From the NCBI GenBank assembly GCA_030704615.1, contig CM060734.1, positions 18,474,001 through 18,538,000 on the forward strand: 64,000 bases of DNA, read 5' to 3'. The translations under genes and the position numbers were made by a program. Positions 55,864 through 64,000 of the stretch are shown piece by piece (position 1 is the stretch's first letter; each line of letters begins with the position of its first letter). The notes beneath the pieces were generated by a model. That model ran no database searches. It was given only the letters and a program-made list of their open reading frames with translations, and was not told the DNA's origin. The stretch is from Takakia lepidozioides. Its lineage: Eukaryota > Streptophyta > Takakiopsida > Takakiales > Takakiaceae.

Positions 55864-56400
55864 TTACTCACATGCGAAAATCGTCATCCAGGTTTGTCTC
55901 CACATGCACTGTACCCTCCTGTTTCTGGACGCAAGGGCTGGCCCTTGCCCGCCTGCAAATGATGTCATTGAAAATATCCGCATCCCCTTCCATACCAAAC
56001 AAATGTCTGCCCCCAGCCTTGCAAGCATGGTACAAAGCGCCTGCAAGTCGATGTACTATTAGCAAGATGTAACAAACTCTGCAACAAGAAGAGAACACCA
56101 GAGATTGATCGGGGTCTAACCTGTCCCAAGAGTGAGGTCCACGACGTGCGACCCCGGATGAGAGCATGTCTCTATAAGTGTCTGAATAAAAGCTGGGCTC
56201 TTCTCCTTCGCCACTCTCCATGGTGTGGAATTGGATTTTCTCAAACACACATTAGAATCCACGTAGTTGTAGTGAATGTCGTCCACCACAGGATCAAACC
56301 TGTCGTTGATAAAAAAGCCTCCCCCATGAAGCCTGAATTCCTTCACTGACGCTGGAGTGGAAGCTGGGCGAATCCTGACGAGGCACACGGCTTAAAAAAG
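55864..56400 (-). pseudogene. DNA methyltransferase-like fragment, copy 3
   Basis: The exon from AG at about 56400 reads TRLF, stop, AVCLVRIRPASTPASVKEFR, FDPVVDDIHYNYVDSNVCLR, KEKSPAFIQTLIETCSHPGS, HVVDLTLGTG with a phase-1 GT donor at about 56119 (CAGGTTAGA). The next exon (from about 56045) starts ALYHACKAGGRHLFGMEGDA, DIFNDIICRRARAS. 'EK(S)P.F...LI...S.PG..V.DL..GTG' followed by 'GR...G.E.D..IF' closely follows the motif X-I-III path of beta-class DNA methyltransferases. An internal stop near the exon start and the absence of motif IV mark it as a fragment. Confidence 0.5.
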
Positions 56401-56574
56401 GCGGGTCTGCTCAAAAAGACATCACGAATCAGATAAGATATGATTCAAAATCCAACTCAGATGAGGGAGATTTCACCCATCCGAAATTGAGTGCGTCAAC
56501 AAACTCAATTCCGGTGGGGCCAAATTGCAAACAAATTGAAGCAGGAAAGAGAAGAAGGATTACCATTTGTCCCG

Positions 56575-56753
56575 CATACATATCGCTACACAACTACATC
56601 GCTGTCCAAAACCACACAACACATGTGCACACCACACACTAGTATACCACTAGTCCACCACTAGTCCAGCCACTAGTCCAACCACTAGGCTACAACTAGT
56701 CAGTCACTAGGCTGCCACTATGCTGCCCACTATGGCAGTCACTAGTCCACACA
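56575..56753 (-). repeat. Truncated LTR copy next to the DNMT-gypsy LTR
   Basis: 179 bp nearly identical to 57082-57259 (GCATACATATCGCTACACAA ... GCAGTCACTAGTCCACACAA on the plus strand). On the minus strand it starts TGTGTGGACTAG one base after the end of the complete LTR, so it is a second, truncated LTR in tandem. Contains many CACTAGT motifs. Confidence 0.8.
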
Positions 56754-56754
56754 A

Positions 56755-57259
56755 TGATAAAGAAGAAGAATACAAGCACGAGCTCACAAAGCTGAAGCAT
56801 AAACTCATGCATATATAACCTCATCACTCAAATACAAGTCAAGCCAAGTGCACCCCACGCCATGGGGAATCCACACTACGGCGCCATAGCTAGGCGCGGT
56901 GAGGCTCAACTCGAGAAAGATGAGCCTTCCGCGCTTGCCGTGAAGATAACCACTCCAGGGCCTAAATCTGCCTTGACCCCTGGATTGACACTTGGGCCAA
57001 TCCCAAATGTCAATATGTAAAAGCTAGCTATTTCCTAGCTAGTTTCACACTAGTGGTAAAATAACTTGACAGCTGTCGTGCGCATACATATCGCTACACA
57101 ACTACATCGCTGTCCAAAACCACACAACACATGTGCACACCACACACTAGTATACCACTAGTCACCACTAGTCCAGCCACTAGTCAACCACTAGGCTACA
57201 ACTAGTCAGTCACTAGGCTGCCACTATGCTGCCCACTATGGCAGTCACTAGTCCACACA
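56755..57259 (-). repeat. 3' LTR of the DNMT-gypsy element
   Basis: On the minus strand it begins TGTGTGGACTAG directly after a purine-rich AGGGGGGCGAT and ends TTCTTTATCA, a TG...CA unit of 505 bp. The first 178 bp are repeated as the truncated copy at 56575-56753. Confidence 0.75.
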
Positions 57260-57484
57260 ATCGCCCCCCTAGCTGGTGCTTAGGTCCCTCTAAGTCCAGG
57301 TAGCCACAAGATGTGATAGTGACCATAGCCTCACTAAGTCCTCCACCACTATCCCTACTACACTCAAACTCGATAGATCAAGAGGCCGGGTGCAAGAGTT
57401 GCCCCATCGTTAGTCGCCGTCTTGCAACCTGTGAACTTGAGCTTGGGATCTCATGTATTGACTCCTATGAGCTTGGCCTCCCAT

Positions 57485-58900
57485 GTCTTGTTAGCTGCCT
57501 CCAGTCATGTCCACTGCCACTATCCCAAGCAGTGTGGACACAACCAATCTCCGTCAGGAACCTTCTCAAGAGGTGGTGTCAAGCATCCCATATGCCAATG
57601 AGCATCGATCACACACCAGCATGGTGGCTGCCCCTTTGGCAGACCCACAGAGCATGCACCTCAAACCTGCAGGTACCACTGCCAAGTTTGGGTCAACTCT
57701 GCCATCGACATTGGGAAGGTGACATGGCGCACAATTACGCACATGGTCCTTCCAAGTCATGCCATCCCGACCCTCCAAGATCAGGACCCCTGAGGGCAAC
57801 ACCTCTCGAACCCTCAGAATAACACGCCCTGCAGTAACATCCAGAGTCGTAGGAGCAGTCTGCTGCAAATAAACATAGTCACCAGGGCTAAACCTCCGAA
57901 CCCCAGGACGATATCCTCCACCACGTATAGTGGCATACCTCAACGTATCACGGTGCTGTGCAATGGCAAGGTTCTCAAAAGCCATGGGCATGACTTTCTT
58001 GAACAACTCTGCACGCTGATCACATGCACGTACCCACACGTCCGGATCGTCAAGGTTAAGGACTTGAGCAGTGTCCCTACGAATGGCTGCAGGCAAATCC
58101 GGCTCTCGGCCAAAGAGAAGGAAATATGGTGAGAAGGAGGCAAGTGATGCTTGTTTGCTGAACCTGTAGCCCATGGCTAACCAAGGAACCTGAAGATCCC
58201 AATCTCCTAGGTGTCCCTTCTGCAAGCCATACTTGCGCAAACCCCTCTTCACCGTCTGAACAACTCTCTCTGCTAAGCCATCGGCCTCAGGATGATCCCG
58301 AGAAGTGGTGCGGTGGTCTATCAAGGCTTTATCACACAAAGCCTGAAACTCCCCCAAGAACTCTCTCCCTTGGTCCGTGAGTACCTCAGCTGGAGCACCA
58401 AATCGGCTAAGCACACGATCCAAGAATGCATACGCAGCCCCCTCACTAGCCTTGTCAGGCAATGGAACCAACTCAATCCACTTGGAGAAGTGCTCCACCA
58501 TCACCAACACATATCTGTGGTGGCGCATAGTCAGTGGCAACGGTCCTGCGAAGTCAAGACTCCACCTGTAGCCCAATCCCATGATTGGTAAAGGATGCAA
58601 CTGTGGTGTAGGGGCGTTGAATGAAGCACGCACCCTGTCACACACCATGCACCTAGCCACGAACTGTTGCACCTCTGTATGCATACCACGCCACCAATAC
58701 TGCCCCTGCAGTAAACTGTGAGTGCGTCGCACTCCAAAATGCCCCAACTCCTCATGGGCATGCCGCACTAACCGTGCACGCTGTGTGGGGTGAGGCACAA
58801 TCCTCACCCGACCATCCTCCCACACTCGAAGTAGGTGTATCCCCTCCCACTTGAACCTCTTGGCTCGTTGCAGGATCCGATCCCTCTCCCTGGCAGTCAC
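57485..58900 (-). CDS. Gypsy integrase with C-terminal PHD finger (PHD frameshifted)
   Basis: Open frame of 444 codons (58900-57566). HHCC zinc domain: HAHEELGHFGVRRTHSLL ... CMVCDRVRA. Core catalytic triad: YRWSLDFAGPLPL (Asp), AEVLTDQGREFLGEF (Asp), DHPEADGLAERVVQTVKRGL (Glu). A barrel-like C-terminal part follows (RFSPGDYVYLQQTAP, VRNCAPCHLPNVDGRVDP). After ~425 residues a PHD-type zinc finger starts: CMLCGSAKGAATMLVCDRCS. Its second half (the His-Met-Gly-Cys turn, TPPLEKVPDGDWLCPHCLG, stop) is in another frame, as if five bases (CATAT) were lost by slippage near 57590. PHD fingers bind histone H3 tails; here it takes the place usually held by a chromodomain. Confidence 0.85.
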
Positions 58901-60512
58901 AGTGGCTGCCGTGTCTCCGTGCGGAGGTAGTCCAACACAGCCGAATCCTCATGTATATCTCTGGCACCACCTGGCTCATCACTAGCCTCAGGGTCCTCAG
59001 ACACTCCGTCTACAGTCATCCCTGTTGTAGGTCCAACCTGACCTCCCGATGCCAAGATACACAAAAATGCAGATGCGTGCCATCCCGGCACCATCTCCTC
59101 GTCCGTCTCACCATGCCACCGAGCTCCAGTGTCATCCTGCTGGCTCATGCATGGATTGCGACTCAATCCATCCGCATCCCGATTGACCAAAACCGGTCGA
59201 TGCACAACCTGAAAGTCATACTCCTGGAGTATAAGTGCCCACCGTGCAAGCTTCCCCGTAAGCTTGTCTGACTCCATCAACCACTTGAGTGGCTGGTGAT
59301 CCGTGACAAGGGTGAAAAGATTGCCGTATAGATAGCACCTGAAGTGTGCCACGGCCCACACTGCAGCTAAGCACTCTCCCTCATATGAGCTGTACTTAGC
59401 CTCTGCAGCGTTGTTCGAGCGGCTAGCATAAGCCACTACGAACTCTCTTCCCTCATCATCCACCTGTGTGAGCACCGCTCCAAGCCCCAGCATGCTCCAA
59501 TCCGTATGCAGCTGAAAGGGACGCCCCCTGATAGGTCGTCTCAGGATAGGCGCCGAGGTCAACCTCGCCTTGAGCTCTTGAAAAGCTCGTTCCTGCTCAT
59601 CTTCCCACTGCCACTCCTGGTCCACCTTGGTCAGCTTGGTTAGAGCCTTTGCAATGGTACTAAATCCCTTGACAAACCGTCTATAATAGTTTGCCAACCC
59701 CATGAAAGCTCGAACTCGGCTCACATCCGTGGGGCGTGGAATTTGTGCAATGGCCTCTACCTTAGTCTGCTGTACCCCCAATCCTCCAGGATATATCATG
59801 TGACCCAGATACTCAATCTGGTTGTGGAAAAACTTGCACTTCCCCGGATGCAACTTCAATCCGTGCGCTCTCAAGCGCTCCAATACCACCTGAAGGTGTC
59901 TCTCATGCTCCTCCATCGTAACACTAAAGATGATGATGTCATCTATGTAGCACCGAGCAAAGTCCACCCCTGCTAGAATCCTATCCATGACTCTCTGAAA
60001 CTCTGCAGGAGCATTCTTAAGCCCAAATGGTAAGAACCGCCACTGATATAGGCAATCCTTGCCGTGCTCATTGATCCCCCAGAATGTCGTCTTCTGCTTG
60101 TCCGCCTCCTTGATTGGCAACTGGTGATATCCGGATCGTAAATCCAAAGTGCTAAAGGCCTTAGCATGCCGATGGCATCAAAGATCTCCTCTGGTGTTGG
60201 CATGGCATACTTATCGGACTTGGTCTGACGATTTACAGGCCGGTAATCACCGCACATACGTCTCTCCGTCCAATTGCCATAGACATCCTTCTTGGCTGGC
60301 ATCACTGTGGCTGAAGCATACTCTCCACCAGAGAGCTCCACCAAACCTGCCTCCCAGAGATTGAGTCCTCATCTGAATCAAAGACCTCTCCATGTCACTG
60401 TATCTATAGGGTCTCCGAAAGATTGGCGTGTCAGTGGCCAACTCAATACGGATCTCTTGACCCTTCAGTGCTCCCAAGTCCTTCAAACTGAAGGCAAAGC
60501 AATTCCTGTAAG
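58897..60512 (-). pseudogene. Gypsy reverse transcriptase and RNase H (DNMT element)
   Basis: The main frame (60147-58897) has [38 protein letters not shown], catalytic CYIDDIIIFSV, LGHMIYPGGLGV, MGLANYYRRFVKGFSTIAKA, and RNase H with LHTDWSMLGLGAVLTQVDDE, YSSYEGECLAAVWAVAHFRC and TDHQPLKWLM. The RT N-terminal part lies in two other frames (60486-60370: DTPIFRRPYRYSDMERSLI; 60344-60170: RRMCGDYRPVNRQTKSDKYA). At least two single-base shifts separate them. Apart from those, motifs are complete. Confidence 0.9.
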
Positions 60513-60766
60513 CCCTCAGGAACCGCCGTATACGTCGTCTCTCTCCTCCGGTGACAATGGGTCCAATGTCAGGCTCCCAATTGTCCTCCGTAACTGCAAC
60601 CTTAAGTCCAGTGGGCTTAGAGGTAGAGGACGCGTCCAGTGGTTGCTATGTTGCAACCTCTTGAGCAGTACTCCCTGCCTGCTCAGTCAATGACAAGGCC
60701 TCATCCTGCCCCATCATCTCATCCTGAGGACTCCTCAACCCGAGAAAAAATCCCCAACCTCATCCA

Positions 60767-61915
60767 TCACAGCCGCCTTGGCTGCCAACTCCCTCTGAAC
60801 CTCGAGCACCTCCCACGTGTGCCATGGATGCATGCACCCGTGGTCCTCACATGCTCGCCCCCACTCACTGCCTGTACCGTCTCGGTAGGCAGAGAGACCA
60901 TTGAGGGAAGTGTACTCCGCACTCTGCGTTGCTCAGCCAGAGCCAAGCTGATAATCCAGGTCAAGCAATTGAGATCCATTGCTTGCCCCAACACTTGACG
61001 ACGTGATGCCTCAGAAAGAGACGACACCGCCGTGGTACCAGTGGTAAAACCCATTGCCCGCTCACGCTCGTCAGCATTAGGCTCCACTAACTGCTGCAAC
61101 TGAGCATCCCACAGGAGGCCAGGTCCACTATCCCGGAAAGCATGCGATCCTGGGAAGCTGAGCAGTGTAGGTAATGCTGCTCGTGGTTGACCCACCTTGT
61201 TGACCACTGCCAAAGGCGAACGGTCATCGTGTCTCACACGCTGAGACTGCCTCCCTGTGTCCAGAATGCTATCCACTGTGAGATGTGCTGGCCGCTGCAC
61301 CCATCAAATGCACGCTTGAGCAGTGCGGGTGGCATCAAGTTAGTCCACCATAGCCGTGGACGATGAGCCCGTGACCCCACTGTAGCTGCATCTAGCAACA
61401 CTGCTGACCCAAGCCACGACCGGACTTGATGCACACTGGCCATCACCCTGGCCCGAGAATCGCCCATCAGTGGCACATTCTCCAAGATGTATGCTGGAGA
61501 TACAGCTTGATGAAGCTGCAAGTGGCGCAAAACCCGCACCATCTCCCAAAACAGACCCGACCTCGAGTCTCGCAATCCATTGCCATGCCCGGCTGATGAA
61601 TGCCCTTGGCAGGGCCAACCTGCCACTACCAGATCAATGGAGCCAACCCGCTCCAAATCCTGCGCCCCAGCAACGAAATGTCTGCTGGCAAGGCCTGCTG
61701 ATATCCACGAATTGCAGACACCGACAACAACTCAGGGTACCGCTGCACCAACTGAGCAACATGGCGAAGTGAAACGCGTCGTGCAGTCTCATCCCTCTCC
61801 ACATACAGGTAACGCCGAACTCGTACACCTGCCTGTAACACAGCAGCCAATCCGGTGCTGATCCCGCCAAACAAGTCCAGAAGACAAATGCCTTCATCGG
61901 ATACTGCCACACAAT
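60767..61915 (-). pseudogene. C5 cytosine DNA methyltransferase domain inside the gypsy pol
   Basis: Three minus-strand frames give the full C5-MTase motif series between protease and RT. 61910-61685: motif I ICLLDLFGGISTGLAAVLQA and YLYVERDETARRV. 61656-61234: motif IV DLVVAGWPCQGHSSAGHGNG with the catalytic Cys of PCQ, DSRSGLFWEMVRVLRHL, motif VI ILENVP, motif VIII RAHRPRLWWTNL. 61300-60767: target-recognition region, motif IX ERERAMGFTTGTTAV and motif X LGQAMDLNCLTWIIS. The motif style (DLFGGIxTG, GWPCQG, ENVP) resembles Dnmt3/DRM-type enzymes and published retrotransposon-borne MTases of charophytes and dinoflagellates. Two single-base frame changes (about 61680 and 61300) and a frame offset to protease imply this copy is inactive. 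It would methylate cytosines in DNA. Confidence 0.85.
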
Positions 61916-63480
61916 AGGTGTGGTGTCCAATGGAGACAACTGAGGTGGTCCTGGTGCAATCCCCGCACTCTCCTCCTCTCCTGACGGTACAAAAGCCTCC
62001 ACCCAGGCTTGTTGCACCCGTCGATCAGCATCCCGCTGCAAATCCTTGCTCGTGCCCCACAATGGAGTCTGAGCAACCATGGTAGGCAACTCCGCCATAC
62101 CATACATGTCATCCTGCTCTCCCGGAGGTGGTACATCCTCTGAATGAGCGTTGCCCTCAAGCAACTCTCTAGGCCAACTCACTGCCGCTGTGAATGCTGC
62201 TAGTGTCGGCATCTTGCCTCGCTGGGCAACCGCAACTCCTCCTATGAACGTCACAGGGAGCTGCACACGCCGGCCCTCCCCTGACTGCCATGCAGGCCTA
62301 TAGGAAGCTGACTCCTCCCAAAAATCCAGGGTGAAGCCCATGGGGTACAACACTGCCCCACCAACCAGGACATCGTATGAGACCGCGTCTGTCACAATGG
62401 CCTTGGCTCGCATCACTGAGCCATCTGTAGGGTGATCCGGCCGTAGTCTGATAGCCAACTCACGCCGTGTCATGCCCCGAGCCTGCTCCGATCCTCCCAG
62501 AGACGTCTGTATCTGGAAAGGACAAGGCTCCATATCCGCCTCCGTGAGGCCCAAGCCTGCAATAGCAGCTCTGCCCAGCATCAATGGCTGAGCTCCCGAG
62601 TCCAACAAGACCCGCAGTGGCCGGTACCTCTTGCCTGCCGGTCCACTCAAACAGAAAATGCCATCCTGGTTGTCTAACATGACAACTCCAGGTGTCACCA
62701 TGGCGCGCTCAATGGCTGGCCTAGCTGGCAGCTCCATCAACCTGGCAGCTGCAGCTTGCCATGGCGCCGCCGTGGCAGTCTTGACCCTCAAATCCGAGGA
62801 TCCCTCCGGCACTACACCTCCCACTATCTCCGCAGAAGATGAAGTAACCTCCCCACTCTCACAGAGTGTAGCTGCCAGCCTGAACACCTCAGCTGGTCTT
62901 ACCCCCGGCGTCGCAATCATGGTAGCCGAGAACAATGGAGCCTGGCACACAGATGTGGCCGCTCCTAGCAGCACACTAGCTGCCGTAGCCTTGGCAACAC
63001 TAGGTAGTGGTGCTACCCGTGTAGCTCTCCCCAATGGCATAGTAACCTCCGCCTCGGTAACAGTCGGGCGAGAACTAGGTGCCATGGATGGCGTCGACAC
63101 TGTCTCCGCCAATGTGAATGACTGAGGAAGCCTAGCCTGACGGCTTGCCTCCCCACGCTGTGGATCCAACTCCACCTCTGCACCTCGTGGCTCAGGAACT
63201 CGTGCTGCTCCTCGAGTCACGGCTGCAGCAGACTCCACCTGCACTAGTGGTAGTGCTGCTCCACACATGAATCCCATGCCTCCCATATCTCCTCCCTCAG
63301 GAGCAGGAGGTGGACCATCCGGCCTTAGAGCCGGTACCACCTGAGCTGTAGCCATGGCAGCGAGCCTCTGCTCTAGCTGCTGAAGCCGGTTGGCCATGCC
63401 TTGGTCAACACCCTGACCTCCGCGTCCTTGGCCATGTTGAGCTTGCCCTTGGCCTGCACCTCGTGGCTGGCCACCTCGTC
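61900..63480 (-). CDS. Gypsy protease region (DNMT element)
   Basis: Long open frame (from 63397, and in register upstream to about 63480). Starts QGMANRLQQLEQRLAAMATA (coiled coil), then ~200 residues of low-complexity Ala/Pro/Ser linker, then a retropepsin: RYRPLRVLLDSGAQPLMLGR (active site DSGA), LGLTEADMEPCPFQIQTSLG, YDVLVGGAVLYPMGFTLDFW. It ends near TTPIVWQYPM, where the MTase begins in another frame. The frame continues past 61900 only as the shadow of the MTase. Confidence 0.75.
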
Positions 63481-63989
63481 CTCTCTGGGCTGCTCCACCT
63501 CGCCCCGGCCACCATTGTTCCCTTGGAACTGGCCTGGGCGCAACTCAGGATGCAAACCATAACACTGGGCCTCTCCATGCCCGTGCTTGCCACAATGCCC
63601 ACACTGCAACTGTGCAGGCTGTGCATGTGCCGGCCCTTTGCCTCCCTCTGGGCAATCCTTCTTGACATGGGGTCCTCCACATGTCCAGCACACCACATCC
63701 GCCCGTTGTTGGCCAGCAAATGAAGGGAGAGACCCCTGCATCTGAGGTCCTCTCTGCCCTTCCCTGAGCTTCACCTGAGCCCCCTTGTTGCCTTGAGCAC
63801 GTTGAGGTAGTGGTTGGCTAGGAGCACCACTACCCCGGGTGTCTCCTTAGCAAATCCCACCATGACCACTCGTTCCTCCACCATGTTGAGCTCTATCCGC
63901 TCTGCCAGCAAAAACACATTTGCTAAGGTGGGTTGGGCCGCTTGTAGGAGAGTTGCATCCCGCACCCTTCTCCTCAGCTCCTTGTCCAA
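63373..63989 (-). pseudogene. Gypsy gag C-terminus with two zinc knuckles (DNMT element)
   Basis: The frame from 63989 has DKELRRRVRDATLLQAAQPT and NVFLLAERIELNMVEE (end of the gag capsid-like part). The frame 63774-63373 has the knuckles CWTCGGPHVKKDC and CGHCGKHGHGEAQC (CX2CX4HX4C). The two are separated by a frame change near 63775, and another near 63500 leads to the protease frame. The gag N-terminus is outside the window. Confidence 0.75.
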
Positions 63990-64000
63990 TATCCCATACC

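Larger units (their letters stand above)
56754..64000 (-). mobile_element. Ty3/gypsy retrotransposon encoding a C5 cytosine methyltransferase and a PHD finger (5' end outside window)
   Basis: Minus-strand order: gag, protease, C5-MTase, RT, RNase H, integrase with C-terminal PHD finger, polypurine-like AGGGGGGCGA, 3' LTR. The 5' LTR lies beyond 64000. Individual domains are entered separately. RT and integrase keep catalytic residues and long open frames (416 and 444 codons), but frameshifts occur in gag/protease, MTase, RT N-terminus and PHD. Unlike the other gypsy elements here it has no chromodomain. Confidence 0.85.

Noticed and set aside
57313-57822. 169-codon plus-strand ORF
   Set aside because: Antisense shadow of the conserved integrase/PHD frame.
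62631-63125. 164-codon plus-strand ORF
   Set aside because: Antisense to the low-complexity linker of the protease polyprotein; no motif.

Overview
The window looks like nuclear DNA of a streptophyte, meaning a charophyte alga such as a Chara-like species or a seedless land plant. The reasons are a spliced plant-type BRAHMA chromatin-remodelling gene, PLS-type pentatricopeptide (PPR) fragments, chromodomain-bearing Ty3/gypsy retrotransposons, CACTA and Mutator-like transposases, and GT-AG introns. The species cannot be fixed from sequence alone. Only the first ~5.8 kb is a clearly functional host gene. Almost everything else is layered mobile-element sequence, most of it decayed by frameshifts and stops.

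Layout. 0-5.8 kb: 3' part of BRM (nine exons). 5.8-9.6 kb: non-coding, with a ~169-bp tandem repeat. 9.6-10.7 kb: C-terminal nuclease-like part of a retroelement protein. 11.3-11.8 kb: a hAT-like MITE. 12.6-13.2 kb: a BTB/KCTD-like gene start that runs into a fragment of a gypsy pol (13.2-15.6 kb, minus), which in turn abuts a coiled-coil ORF (15.6-16.9 kb, minus). 17-23.4 kb: PPR and LINE debris, a second copy of the hAT-like MITE carrying a nested MITE, and an intact SET-like ORF. 23.7-25.6 kb: decayed CACTA (TNP2-type) transposase. 25.6-28.2 kb: probable LTR, second coiled-coil copy and another LINE fragment. 28.7-30.4 kb: two unknown paralogues head-to-head.

30.6-44.3 kb is the most unusual stretch. 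Arrays of a 22-bp palindrome (arm GGAAATGCGG) lie at both ends. Between them are a DNA-methyltransferase-like gene (beta-class motif order), a divergently oriented ParB-like gene (FVWDGNHRL motif), and a Mutator-like transposase with a SWIM zinc finger. The right-hand array is strikingly regular: about 20 palindromes every 53 bp. A second ParB-like copy (51.1-52.7 kb) and two more methyltransferase fragments (53.9-56.4 kb) lie downstream, and each methyltransferase copy carries palindromes in the same intron.

44.3-51.1 kb is a chromovirus-type gypsy element with two direct LTRs but with its RT-integrase half inverted relative to gag-protease. 56.6-64 kb (minus, running off the end) is a second gypsy element of order gag-protease-C5 cytosine methyltransferase-RT-RNase H-integrase-PHD finger, so it encodes both a putative DNA-methylation writer and a chromatin-reader domain. 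Its methyltransferase and PHD finger are frameshifted in this copy.

The functional thread is epigenetic: a host SWI/SNF remodeller, a SET-like ORF, a retrotransposon-borne cytosine methyltransferase with a PHD finger, a chromodomain integrase, and a ParB/amino-methyltransferase pair. The last is the best candidate for an undescribed system. All calls are from reading the sequence; no database search was possible.
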